Assembly (NCBI RefSeq): GCF_022601895.1
Contig: NZ_JAKVIO010000007.1
Coordinates: forward strand, 1 to 64,000
Direction: 5' to 3'
Length of the DNA stretch: 64,000 nt
DNA from: Sphingomonas sp. LaA6.9
Lineage (GTDB): Bacteria > Pseudomonadota > Alphaproteobacteria > Sphingomonadales > Sphingomonadaceae
Shown in pieces: positions 17,789-26,177 of this stretch. The notes under the pieces are model-generated. The model was given only the letters and a program-made list of their open reading frames with translations. It ran no database searches and was not told the origin of the DNA. Position 1 is the first letter of the stretch; every line of letters begins with the position of its first letter. The position numbers and the translations under genes are program-made.

Positions 17789-19018
17789 TCAGTCCGTTGT
17801 TCTGGCATCCTTCGCCGGCGGTTTTGCCAGGGCCTCGCACAAGCGATCGGTGGCCAGTGCGATGCGCGATTCGGCGGTGGCGCGGTTGGAAGAATTGTTC
17901 TCTACAGCGCGCGTTTCGGTGTTGAACGCGAGCAGGCTTCCGACGCGCTGGTCCGGACACAGGCTGAGATAGGCGCGAAAGCCATTCTGGTCGCCATTGT
18001 GCCCGACGAAGCGGACGCTCGCGCCGCGGTCGATGAAGAAGGACAGGCCGCTTTGTGTCGTGCTGGCCATCCGGCCCTGCGAAAAATCCTCGCCGGCCGC
18101 GATTTGCGGCTGCCACATCTCTTCGAGCGAGGATCGCTTCAGGACAAGCTCGTACGCGGACTGGCGGGCCGGGTCGCCGAGCAGGAAGGCCGCATATCGC
18201 GCCATATCGGGCATGGGCGCGTTGAGCCCGCCGTTCGACACGGTCACGCCGGTGTCGACGTCGAACGGGGCAGCGACGCGCTTGCCTTCGCGGATGTAAT
18301 AGCTGTGTGAGCGGTACCGCAGCAGATGCGGCGGCGTCCGGTCGAAATAGCTGGCGTGCATGCCCAGCGGCCTCAGGATGTTCTTGTCGATATAAACCTC
18401 GAAATCCTCGCCCGAGAGCCGCTCGATCACCTGCCCCAGATAGACGATGCCCGGATTGGAATAGCTGAACCGCGTGCCCGGCCGGAATCGAACTTCGGTA
18501 TAGGGAAGCATCGCCGCCAGTTGCGTCCAGCCTTTGGGTTCGAACGGCTGCCAGTCATGGTCGCGCCACGGCCATGTCGGGCCTCCGAAGCCCGCGCTGT
18601 GGCTCATCAGACGGCGTATCGTGATCGCGTTCGCGTCGCCGAACGGGTTATGGACCGTGGCAAGCTCGGGCACATAGCGGACGATCGGATCGTCCAGCTT
18701 CAGCAGTCCGCGATCGCGCAGTTGCATGATCGCGATCCCGGTCATGGTCTTGGTGATCGATGCCCAGTGATAGATGGTCCGGGTATCGACGGGGACATGT
18801 GCATCCGCGTCCTGCTCACCCAGATGATCGGCGGCGATGGTGCGACCGTCGCGCACCACGTAGAAGCTGCTTCCGACAATGCCCGCGCGCTGCATTTCGG
18901 CGCGGTGCAGCTTGCGAAAGTCGCTCAACTCCGCATCGAAGGAGGATCTCGCCATCGCGGCCGGGCCGGAAACCTGCGAAGCCGCAAACAGCAATGCGGC
19001 AGCGAACCAACGCGACAT
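17789..19018 (-). CDS. Serine hydrolase, beta-lactamase/S12 family, secreted
   Basis: A 409-residue exported class C beta-lactamase-like hydrolase. Signal peptide MSRWFAAALLFAASQVSGPA; nucleophile motif SITK (Ser87-Lys90); the second motif YSN (RFSYSNPGIVYLG); and the GHNGDQNG stretch near the C-terminus in place of KTG. Relatives are esterases, D-aminopeptidases or PBP-like enzymes; the substrate is open. The start ATG 19018 has GGGAAGAG upstream; the longer open frame to 19180 lacks a signal peptide. It is transcribed alone. Confidence 0.87.
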   Translation of the reverse strand: MSRWFAAALLFAASQVSGPAAMARSSFDAELSDFRKLHRAEMQRAGIVGSSFYVVRDGRTIAADHLGEQDADAHVPVDTRTIYHWASITKTMTGIAIMQLRDRGLLKLDDPIVRYVPELATVHNPFGDANAITIRRLMSHSAGFGGPTWPWRDHDWQPFEPKGWTQLAAMLPYTEVRFRPGTRFSYSNPGIVYLGQVIERLSGEDFEVYIDKNILRPLGMHASYFDRTPPHLLRYRSHSYYIREGKRVAAPFDVDTGVTVSNGGLNAPMPDMARYAAFLLGDPARQSAYELVLKRSSLEEMWQPQIAAGEDFSQGRMASTTQSGLSFFIDRGASVRFVGHNGDQNGFRAYLSLCPDQRVGSLLAFNTETRAVENNSSNRATAESRIALATDRLCEALAKPPAKDARTTD

Positions 19019-19224
19019 GGCGATCTCTTCCCCCTTGGTTTTCAGTCCGCTACTCTGGCGGAGAGGGGCTCTGAATGACAACCGGAAATCGTCCTGCTGC
19101 CGCGCGGTCATCGCGCGAAAGTCACGCGCGCAGTGGCCCGTTGGAAGCGGTCGGGGAGATCGCATGCGACGCCACGGCACGGCTGGCCGGAGCGCCGCTT
19201 CCGGCTATATCCGCGCGCTACCGC

Positions 19225-20037
19225 TCATGGTGCGCCGGGCTGGGGCTTGGGTGGGGGTGGCGTGGTGCCCGACGGCTGTTGCTGGTTCGGTGGTGGCACC
19301 GAGACATAGACAACCGTATCGCCTTCATATTGCGGCTGGTAATAGGCGCCGCCGCATGAATAATAGGCATAATAGCCATAGGGATAGGGCGCACAGCCAT
19401 AGGGCAGCGCATAGAACGCCGCGCCATAGGCCGCCGCTGTAAATCCGGCTATCGCGCCGATCGCGATACCGGCGGCGATCGGATAATCGAAATAGCCGCC
19501 CCAGCCGTCCCAGTCATTGTCGATATTGATGTCGTTGTTGATGTTGGTGTTGCGGTTGAAGTCTCTGTCGCCGCCTGGCCGGTCGCCGGCTCCCGGTCGT
19601 TGACCGCCGCCGGGCCGATCACTCGGCAATTGTCCCGCGCCCGGCCGATCACCGCCCGGTCGCTGTCCCGCTCCGGGTCGATCACCACCGCTCGGCAACT
19701 GGCCGGCGCTGGGCCGCTGCCCCGCTGCAGGTCGATCACCGCCGCCTGGCAACTGACCGGCGCTCGGTCGCTGGCTCGCGCTTGGCCGCTGACTGCCGCT
19801 CGGCCGCGTGCTGGGTCGGCTGAAGCTGCCGCCGCCGCCCGGCCGACTGTAACTTCCGCCCCGGCCGCCGCCTCCGCCGCCCCGGCTGAAGCCGCCGCCG
19901 CCGCCGCGGCTCATGCTCATCGAACCCCCGCCGCGAGCGCCGCCACCCCCGCGTCCGCGGGCGTCGGCAGCTTCGATCTGGACGAGGACAAGCGCCAGGA
20001 CCGAAGCGAGGCACATGAACGACGATGACCTGATCAT
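19225..20037 (-). CDS. Secreted Gly/Arg/Pro-rich repeat protein, partner of DUF2092 protein
   Basis: A 270-residue low-complexity protein. After a signal peptide (CLASVLALVLVQIEAADA) come RGRGGGGARGGGS-type RG repeats (to about residue 75), then imperfect repeats of GQRPSAGQLPSGGDRP (about 82-157), an Asn/Asp-rich link, a hydrophobic Gly/Ala segment (residues 186-210), a Tyr-rich part with two cysteines, and a Pro/Gln tail. No enzymatic domain is visible. ATG 20037 overlaps the TGA of the DUF2092 gene (ATGA), so the two are made together, and a joint envelope role is inferred. Confidence 0.75.
   Translation of the reverse strand: MIRSSSFMCLASVLALVLVQIEAADARGRGGGGARGGGSMSMSRGGGGGFSRGGGGGGRGGSYSRPGGGGSFSRPSTRPSGSQRPSASQRPSAGQLPGGGDRPAAGQRPSAGQLPSGGDRPGAGQRPGGDRPGAGQLPSDRPGGGQRPGAGDRPGGDRDFNRNTNINNDINIDNDWDGWGGYFDYPIAAGIAIGAIAGFTAAAYGAAFYALPYGCAPYPYGYYAYYSCGGAYYQPQYEGDTVVYVSVPPPNQQQPSGTTPPPPKPQPGAP
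19567..19794 (-). repeat. Tandem imperfect repeats inside the RG/Pro-rich gene
   Basis: About 75 codons made of variants of the units GQRPSAG, GQLPSGGDRP and GDRPGAG. The repeats keep the reading frame and vary in number and order, as expected from slippage within a coding region. They are not a CRISPR array because unit and spacer lengths vary and the frame is kept. Confidence 0.7.
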
Positions 20038-20810
20038 TTCACCGCCTCCGTCAAATTGGCCAGCGGAATCCGCAGCACATTCTTGCCCGGCACGAACGTG
20101 AAATCCTTTGCCGCCAAAGGCGGATCGAGTGTCCAGTTCAGCCGCGCGCTATAGGCGGGCAATGCCGGGTCGGTGCGATCGACGATCACAAGCTTGCGCG
20201 GAAGCGGGCGGTTGCCCTGCTCGATCCACACCTCCCAGTCGAAGTCGCCCTGCCGGAATGCCCAATGGTCGGTCGCAACGCCGTCGATGTTCGCGGTCCC
20301 CAGGCTGAAGCCCGAGGTCAGCGCCTCGAGGTCGGATTTGTCGCCATCATTCCAGCGGAACAGATCCTCGAGCGGAAGCGAGATTCCGAACCTGTCGTAA
20401 ATGGATTTCAGGAACTCGCGGTTGGTGGCCGGGGCGGGTGCCGAGGCATAGAAATTCAGTGTCGGGGCGTAGATGGTGAATGTCTTGCCGTCGTAGAAAT
20501 ACTGGCGATTTCTCACATCGCTGACGAAGTCGATCCAGATCCCCGGCCGCGCCACCTTGTACTTGACGACTGCGCCAATCTGCACGCGCTGGCCATCGGC
20601 GCTTATGATATCGCGCGTGGCATTGGAGGTCAGTTCAAAGGTTTTGAACGTGCTGAGAAAGTCGCTCATGCGCTTCAGCGCCGCAGCGGCTTCGGGATTG
20701 ACAGCTTCGCCGGCTGCCGGCTGGGCGGCGGCCGAACTGTCGGCCTGGCTGCTTGCTGGCGCGGCGATCATCAGTGTCGCGGCGCCACATACCGATACCA
20801 AGGCGCGCAT
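20034..20810 (-). CDS. DUF2092 domain-containing exported protein
   Basis: A 258-residue periplasmic protein of family DUF2092, related by fold to LolA/LolB-type lipoprotein carriers. Signal peptide ALVSVCGAATLMIAAPASSQ, then the core: LKRMSDFLSTFKTFELTS, GQRVQIGAVVKYKVARP, FYDGKTFTIYAPTLNFYAS and WEVWIEQGNRPLPRKLVI. Its biochemical role is unknown. ATG 20810 has GGAGAG upstream and is preferred to GTG 20822. The gene is coupled to the RG-rich gene. The 294 bases upstream (20811-21104) show no further gene. Confidence 0.86.
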   Translation of the reverse strand: MRALVSVCGAATLMIAAPASSQADSSAAAQPAAGEAVNPEAAAALKRMSDFLSTFKTFELTSNATRDIISADGQRVQIGAVVKYKVARPGIWIDFVSDVRNRQYFYDGKTFTIYAPTLNFYASAPAPATNREFLKSIYDRFGISLPLEDLFRWNDGDKSDLEALTSGFSLGTANIDGVATDHWAFRQGDFDWEVWIEQGNRPLPRKLVIVDRTDPALPAYSARLNWTLDPPLAAKDFTFVPGKNVLRIPLANLTEAVK

Positions 20811-21104
20811 ATTGCTCTCCACCCGGGTTTATCCGGACACGATTCCGATACACATGTCGTGTCTGGCTTTTCTGCCGTGAGCATAAGCAAACTGGCCTGC
20901 AGAGGCCTGTTACTCTTTCGATATTATCCTGAATCGCATGAGAAATATATATCCAGAAAGTCGGCGCGAGCGGTCTTCCCGGCTCTCCCGAGCTTGTCCT
21001 GGGAAGACGAGGGGGACTGGGCATGGCGGGATGGCGGGGCAAGGCGCCCGCGCCCGCATTTTAATCCGGTCGCCGACCATTTTCGACGGCTCCACTGTCG
21101 GGGC

Positions 21105-21545
21105 CTAATCCTTTGTGCCCCAGACAAAGAGGACCGTCAGGGCCGATGTGGTGCCGAGCGCAAAGGTCTTTGCCAGCGCCGCTGCGCCATTGTCCGTGCC
21201 CCATTGGAACAGCCCTGCCCCGACCATGAGTGACAGGCCGAACCACGAAAGCAGCGAGAGGCCGCCAGCCCAAACTGCAATGGACTTCGCCTCCCTGAAC
21301 TCCTCTGCTGTGCCTCTTCGCGCCGCAAACAAGTCCCACGCGCCTTTCAGAGCCGTCGCCGCAATCGCGAGCTGGCACAAGGTGATCAGCGCGAACGCGG
21401 CCCAGCTTATGGCCGGCGAACGCGCAGCCGACGGTGCGGCGTCAATCTGCTGACGCATTGCGCCTGTGTCGCCCAGGTTCTGCAGCGCATACATCAGGGA
21501 CGTCAGCCCGATGAGCGATACCAGCAGGCTTTTGAAAATTCGCAT
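21105..21545 (-). CDS. DUF2165 family small integral membrane protein
   Basis: A 146-residue protein with four predicted membrane helices (LLVSLIGLTSLMYALQNL; AAFALITLCQLAIAATALKG; AVWAGGLSLLSWFGLSLMVG; ALAKTFALGTTSALTVLFVW). It matches the DUF2165 pattern, including the QWGT stretch between helices 3 and 4. The function is not known. The gene is alone; downstream it converges on nothing for 282 bases. Confidence 0.82.
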   Translation of the reverse strand: MRIFKSLLVSLIGLTSLMYALQNLGDTGAMRQQIDAAPSAARSPAISWAAFALITLCQLAIAATALKGAWDLFAARRGTAEEFREAKSIAVWAGGLSLLSWFGLSLMVGAGLFQWGTDNGAAALAKTFALGTTSALTVLFVWGTKD

Positions 21546-21721
21546 CGTGGGCCCGGCCCCTCCGCATTGCTTGCGCCGATAGCTATCTCAGGAACGCAAT
21601 GGTCATCAAGAGTTCGCTATTGGCTCGGCGGCGACAAGTCAGGAACGGGCTGACCTGCTGCCCACCGCCCTGGCCTCTCTGTCCGGAAAGTCGGGGAAGC
21701 GGTCGTCGAACGCAGTATGCT

Positions 21722-21841
21722 CCCCTCCCTGCGAGGGAGGGGCTGGGGGTGGGTAGCGAGCGGAGCGAGCCCACTCTAACACCCGTGTTTTGATCGCCTG
21801 ACGGCGACACCCACCCCTAACCCCTCCCTTGCAGGGAGGGG
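21722..21841. repeat. Structured intergenic repeat: 33-bp inverted arms, each with an internal hairpin
   Basis: The arms 21722-21754 and 21809-21841 are inverted copies with 30 of 33 bases matching. Each arm contains a perfect 9-bp hairpin, CCCCTCCCT with AGGGAGGGG. The 54-base centre holds two smaller hairpins (AACACccGTGTT and TCGCCtgacGGCGA). The element fills most of a 520-base gene-free gap (21546-22065). It looks like a dispersed REP/BIME-type or MITE-like element; no gene is seen in the rest of the gap. Confidence 0.75.
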
Positions 21842-21978
21842 CAGAAATGCCGGTGTATGCGGACCGGCAGGTTTCATTCGTGGCTTCTGGCCGTCATCGA
21901 AAAAGGCGCGGATGACGGCCATCGCCACGCCCCGACAGCCGTCTGTCCTACATCCAATGTTCATGTCATGTTCTCGAC

Positions 21979-22002
21979 GGCGCCCGATTGGCCGGGCGCC
22001 GC
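21979..22002 (-). terminator. GC hairpin downstream of the DUF885 gene
   Basis: CGGCGCCCG (21979-21987) pairs with CGGGCGCCG (21994-22002), loop of 6, located 64 bases past the DUF885 stop on the minus strand. No T-run follows. Confidence 0.35.
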
Positions 22003-22065
22003 GAGAGGGCGAATACGATGCGCGTTTGTGAGAAAAGTGTGAAGCTAAGTGAAGCTAAGCCAGCT

Positions 22066-23814
22066 TCACGCGCTCGCCTTTTCGGTCGCGATCCAGCCGT
22101 CGATTTGCGCCTCGAGCACGTCGAGCGGGACCGCACCCTGACCGAGCACCGCGTCGTGAAAGCGGCGCAGGTCGAATTTGGGGCCGAGTTCCTTTTCGGC
22201 CCGCGCCCGCAATTCGCGGATTTTGAGTTCGCCGATCTTGTAGCCCAGCGCCTGACCCGGCCAGGTGATGTAGCGGTTGACCTCGGCGTTGATATTTGCG
22301 GCACTGAGCGCGCTGTTGTCGGTCATGAAGGCGACCGCCTGTTCCTTGGTCCAGCCCTTGGCATGGATGCCCGTATCGACGACGAGGCGGCACGCGCGCC
22401 ACATCTCGTAGCTCAGGCGCCCCATGTCCTTTTCGGGCGTGTCGTACAGCCCCATTTCGATCCCCAGCCGTTCCGAATAGAGGCCCCAGCCTTCGGTATA
22501 GGCGGTGAAGAAGGTCGCGTGGCGCCGCCATTCGGGCATGTCGAGCTCCTGCTGGAGCGAGATCTGGTGATGATGGCCGGGCACCGCTTCATGCACGCTG
22601 AGCGCAGGAACCTCCCAGAGCGGGCGCTGGTCGAGCTTGGATGTGTTGACGTAATAGGTGCCCGCAATGCCCGATTGCGGCGACCCCTGATTATAATAGG
22701 CGGTCGTCGTGCCTTCCGCGATCTCGGCGGGGATTTCGCGGATGCCATAGGGCAGGCGAGGCAGCTTGCCGAACAGCGTCGGCATCTTGCCGTCGATCGT
22801 CTTGTTGATCCGCGCGACCTTCTCCATCAGCTCTTCGGGGGTCTTCGCGTAATATTTGGGATTGGTGCGCAGTTCCTGGATGAAGGCCTCGCGGCTGGCA
22901 AAGCCCGCCTTCTTCGCGACCGTCTCCATCTCGGCGCGGATGCGCCTGACCTCGTCCAGCCCGATCCGGTGGATCTGGTCGGCGGTCAGGTCGGTGGTCG
23001 TCTCCGCGCGGATGCGGAAGGCGTAATATTTCGCGCCATCGGGCTGCGCCGAGACGCTCGCCGATTTCGCGCACTTCTTCAGGTAGGTGTCCGTGTAGAA
23101 GGCATAGTGCTTTGCATAGGCGGGGTTGATCACATCGGTGACGATCTGCCGCGCGCGCGCCTGCATCGCCGACCATTCGGCCTCGCCCATGTCGAGCGGC
23201 CGGGCCTTGAGGAAGGGCGCGTAGAAGCGCGATTTCGCCGGGTCCTCGGCAACCACCCCGACAATGCCCTTTTCGGATCCCTGGATCGCGACGCAGGGCA
23301 GCACATAGCCCTTGTCGACCGCGGCCTGCGTGATCTTGAGCGCCTCGTCGTTCAGCTTCGGATATTGCGCGATGCGCGTCAGATAGCTTCCGTAATCGGC
23401 CCTGGTGCGCATCGGCAAATTGTCCGCGAGCCCCGCAAAGCTCTGGTGCCATCCGTCATAGGTGGTGAAGAGCATCATGCGCTGGCCAAAGCCATTGGCC
23501 TCGATCGCCTCGGAGAGCGTGCGGCGCAGGATCGCCTTGTTGGTCTGGTCGGCGGGGGAGAGGCCGTTGGTCGGGATCGCATCGAGCCGCTTCAGGAATG
23601 CCGCGGCCTCGGCGGCGCGCCGGTCCGCGGCCTTCAGGCTGATGTCCTGGATCTGCGTGTCATAGTCGCGCACGCCCAGCGTCGTCGCAAATGCCGGGTT
23701 CTCCTTCAGCACCCACGCCCAATATTGATCGGTGAGCGCCTTGAAATCGTCGGTGGGCGCGGCGGCGGCGGGGGTTGCGAGCGCGAGGAGCGCCGGAAGA
23801 AGCAGTTTGGGCAT
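22066..23814 (-). CDS. DUF885 family putative zinc peptidase, exported
   Basis: A 582-residue protein of family DUF885, distantly related to M32-type carboxypeptidases. Signal peptide MPKLLLPALLALATPAAAAP. The metal motif SVHEAVPGHHHQ and the later YTEGWGLYSERLG are both present and match the family, as does the C-terminal ITWPGQALGYKIG. A role in digesting imported or periplasmic peptides is inferred from the family. ATG 23814 opens the signal peptide, though the frame stays open to 23931. Confidence 0.88.
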   Translation of the reverse strand: MPKLLLPALLALATPAAAAPTDDFKALTDQYWAWVLKENPAFATTLGVRDYDTQIQDISLKAADRRAAEAAAFLKRLDAIPTNGLSPADQTNKAILRRTLSEAIEANGFGQRMMLFTTYDGWHQSFAGLADNLPMRTRADYGSYLTRIAQYPKLNDEALKITQAAVDKGYVLPCVAIQGSEKGIVGVVAEDPAKSRFYAPFLKARPLDMGEAEWSAMQARARQIVTDVINPAYAKHYAFYTDTYLKKCAKSASVSAQPDGAKYYAFRIRAETTTDLTADQIHRIGLDEVRRIRAEMETVAKKAGFASREAFIQELRTNPKYYAKTPEELMEKVARINKTIDGKMPTLFGKLPRLPYGIREIPAEIAEGTTTAYYNQGSPQSGIAGTYYVNTSKLDQRPLWEVPALSVHEAVPGHHHQISLQQELDMPEWRRHATFFTAYTEGWGLYSERLGIEMGLYDTPEKDMGRLSYEMWRACRLVVDTGIHAKGWTKEQAVAFMTDNSALSAANINAEVNRYITWPGQALGYKIGELKIRELRARAEKELGPKFDLRRFHDAVLGQGAVPLDVLEAQIDGWIATEKASA

Positions 23815-23929
23815 AAAGTCCAGTCCCTTGAAACAGTGCGCGACGCTAGCGATGGTCCGGCCTGCTTTCCAGTGCAACGATCGCTCCGCTTCTTCGTTAC
23901 CCTTGTGAACCGAAGCGAGGAGCGCGGCC

Positions 23930-24139
23930 ATGAGCGACCATGTCTACAAGATCACCGAAGTCGTCGGATCGTCCTCTACCAGCATCGAGGACGCGATCGA
24001 AAAGGCGATCGCGCGAACCGCGAAATCACTGCATCGGCTCGACTGGTTCGAGGTCGTGGGCACGCGCGGCCACATCGTCGATGGCAAGGTCGGCCATTAT
24101 CAGGTGACGCTCAAGATCGGCTTCACGCTCGACGGATAG
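23930..24139 (+). CDS. Dodecin family flavin-binding protein
   Basis: A 69-residue protein that forms a hollow dodecamer storing flavins. It has all the family marks: [33 protein letters not shown] (Trp that stacks on the flavin) and [16 protein letters not shown] lies 8-13 bases before ATG 23930. It is divergent from the DUF885 gene (115-base gap) and convergent with the Yip1 gene. Confidence 0.95.
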   Translation: MSDHVYKITEVVGSSSTSIEDAIEKAIARTAKSLHRLDWFEVVGTRGHIVDGKVGHYQVTLKIGFTLDG

Positions 24140-24144
24140 CGCCG

Positions 24145-24855
24145 TCAGCGCGCGGCGCCTTCCAGCTTGCCGAGGTCGACCGAGCCGACGCCGGGCACCG
24201 AGAGAGTCCCCGGGACAGCGCCATCGTGAGCCGCCAATGTGGGGGCACCGACGAACATCGCCGTGACCGGCGCGACGATCGCGCCCATCGCCATGAAGGC
24301 GAGCACCGTGACGACCACAACCACGGCCGTATAGGGCAGTGCCTTGCCTTCGGGCGCCTTCATGAGCGTCGGCAGCCCAAGATAGAGGAGGTACAGGCTG
24401 TAGAGCCCGCCAATGACCGCGAAAATGCCAAGCGCGGGCAACAGGTTGAAGATGCCCGCGACCCAGCCGGCGGTCGCCGAATAGGCCGCGACCTTGAATG
24501 CCTGGATCCGGTTCGGGGTTGCATCGAATTTCGGTGCAAGGAAATCGATGACGAGCGCGATGACGAAGATCGAGGCGAGCGTCAGGACATATTGCACCAC
24601 CGCGGTGCCGAGCGCCTCGCCGATCGAGGGCCGGTAGGTGATCCCAAGGAACGAGTTTCCGAAGACAAGCGATCCGACCAGACCAGCAAGCGCGGGGATC
24701 GCGGCGAGCGGCAGCACCCAGCTTTTGTAGAGATCGGCAATCGTCGCGGGCTCGGGGTCGATTTTCGACCATTCATCGGTGGGCTTCAGCAACAGGTTTT
24801 TCGCGCGCGCGATCAGCGCCGCGCGGTCCTGCTCGCTGACTGGAAACTGATCCAT
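24145..24855 (-). CDS. Yip1 domain membrane protein
   Basis: A 236-residue membrane protein with the Yip1 core: a soluble start (ALIARAKNLLLKPTDEWSKI), then five hydrophobic helices and a short polar C-terminus. Bacterial Yip1 proteins have no settled role. GGGAGG lies 6 bases before ATG 24855, which decides against the upstream ATGs. It ends 5 bases from the dodecin stop, tail to tail. Confidence 0.85.
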   Translation of the reverse strand: MDQFPVSEQDRAALIARAKNLLLKPTDEWSKIDPEPATIADLYKSWVLPLAAIPALAGLVGSLVFGNSFLGITYRPSIGEALGTAVVQYVLTLASIFVIALVIDFLAPKFDATPNRIQAFKVAAYSATAGWVAGIFNLLPALGIFAVIGGLYSLYLLYLGLPTLMKAPEGKALPYTAVVVVVTVLAFMAMGAIVAPVTAMFVGAPTLAAHDGAVPGTLSVPGVGSVDLGKLEGAAR

Positions 24856-25123
24856 ATTCTGCCTCCCTGCATCACATGTTTCGAAACCAGCCGGCATCAT
24901 GCCGGCGCGACCATGTTCTTGTCAGGCGTTACGCCCCGCGATCAGTGGCTTATGTGCGCCCCGTCACAGCCCGCCCCCATTTTTCGCGATGCTATAGGCG
25001 GCACCGTCGGGCGGCAAGATGTCGTTGGTCGCGCACTTGCATCCATCCGTCTTATGGCGTTAACCTTATCTTGTGAGGCGGCCGGGCATTGGCTGGTCGT
25101 CGATCAAGGGAGAGCAGAGGAAA

Positions 25124-25489
25124 ATGGCGTCAGTCCCAATGCCGGAGTTCGGCACTTGGCAGAAAAGAATTTCGAACAACGCGGCCGGCGCGCTGCTGTT
25201 GTTCACGTTGCTGCACGTCACCTGCTTCACCGCCCTTGCGGGCTATTCCCGGTCCTCGCTCGTCAGCTATCTCGGTATCACGATCCTCGTCGGGCTGGTG
25301 ATCCCGGCCCTTGGGCGCGTCGAAGGGCGCTGGCATGGCGAGGCGCTGCGCGGTCTGACCGAGGCCGATCTGAACGCGCGCTTCCGCACCGAGCGCGTGC
25401 GTCTCTGGGGCGCGGCGATCGCGCTGCCTTTCGTGTGGAGTGGCCTGTTTCTGGGTGCCCTCCTTGCCTTCGGGCAATTCGCGGGCTGA
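25124..25489 (+). CDS. Small membrane protein of unknown function
   Basis: A 121-residue protein with three hydrophobic segments (AAGALLLFTLLHVTCFTALAGY; VSYLGITILVGLVIPALG; LWGAAIALPFVWSGLFLGALLAF) and a basic loop between the second and third. No family is recognised. AGAGG precedes ATG 25124. The 268 bases upstream hold no gene; the next gene (UdgX) starts 49 bases later on the same strand. Confidence 0.65.
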   Translation: MASVPMPEFGTWQKRISNNAAGALLLFTLLHVTCFTALAGYSRSSLVSYLGITILVGLVIPALGRVEGRWHGEALRGLTEADLNARFRTERVRLWGAAIALPFVWSGLFLGALLAFGQFAG

Positions 25490-25538
25490 ACTGGGAGCGT
25501 CGCATTCTCGTTAAGCCTCATGTGGAGGCGAGCAGGCG

Positions 25539-26177
25539 ATGCCAGAACATGATAGCGGGGCCTTGCTGGCGGCGATTGGCGCCGGGGTACAGGCGTGCAC
25601 GCGTTGCGATCTATACCGGCATGCGACACAGGCGGTCTTCGGCGAGGGACCTGTCGATGCGCGGCTCATGCTGGTCGGCGAATGCCCTGGCGATCAGGAG
25701 GATCTGCAGGGGCGCGTCTTTGTCGGCCCCGCGGGCCGGGTGCTCGATCGCGCGCTGGCGGATGCGGGGATCGACAGGGCGCGGACCTGGATCTCCAATG
25801 CGGTCAAGCATTTCAAGTTCGAGCCGCGCGGCAGGCGGCGGCTGCACGTCAAGCCCGATGCGGGTGAAATCACGGCCTGCCGATGGTGGATCGATCAGGA
25901 GGTGCGACTTGTCCGCCCCGCAATGGTTGTCGCGATGGGCGCAACCGCGGCGCGCTCGCTTTTCGGACGCGTCATGACGATAGGCCGCGAGCGCGGCCGC
26001 CTGCTCGAACTGCCCCACGGTGGCAATGCGTGGGTGACGGTCCACCCCAGCTATGTGCTCAGGATCGAGGACGGAGCGCGCGCCGAAGAGGAATATGCGC
26101 GCTTCGTCGACGATCTGCGGCAAGCTGCTGGGCACGCCACCGAAACAGTCAGCAGACCCTCAGGCCGTCTCCTTTGA
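25539..26177 (+). CDS. UdgX-type uracil-DNA glycosylase
   Basis: A 212-residue member of the family 4-like uracil-DNA glycosylases that carries the UdgX insert. Motif GECPGDQEDL followed by GRVFVGPAGRVLD, NAVKHFKFEPRGRRRLHVKP and HPSYVLR are all readable. UdgX proteins excise uracil and stay covalently bound through the histidine of the KRRIH loop; here that loop reads RRRLH with His103. Motif A has Cys49 where the usual sequence is GEQPGD. Cys20, Cys23, His91 and Cys114 are placed like the iron-sulfur ligands. A DNA-repair role is inferred. The 3' end overlaps the DJ-1 gene by 18 bases. Confidence 0.88.
   Translation: MPEHDSGALLAAIGAGVQACTRCDLYRHATQAVFGEGPVDARLMLVGECPGDQEDLQGRVFVGPAGRVLDRALADAGIDRARTWISNAVKHFKFEPRGRRRLHVKPDAGEITACRWWIDQEVRLVRPAMVVAMGATAARSLFGRVMTIGRERGRLLELPHGGNAWVTVHPSYVLRIEDGARAEEEYARFVDDLRQAAGHATETVSRPSGRLL

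Noticed and set aside
19567-19794. Repeat series considered as a CRISPR array
   Set aside because: Units are short, keep one reading frame, vary in length and have no unique spacers; they encode a Pro/Gly repeat protein.
21988-25977. 1329-codon open frame on the plus strand opposite the DUF885 and Yip1 genes
   Set aside because: It is an antisense shadow of clear genes with signal peptide, metal motif and membrane helices; it also runs through dodecin and UdgX in other frames.
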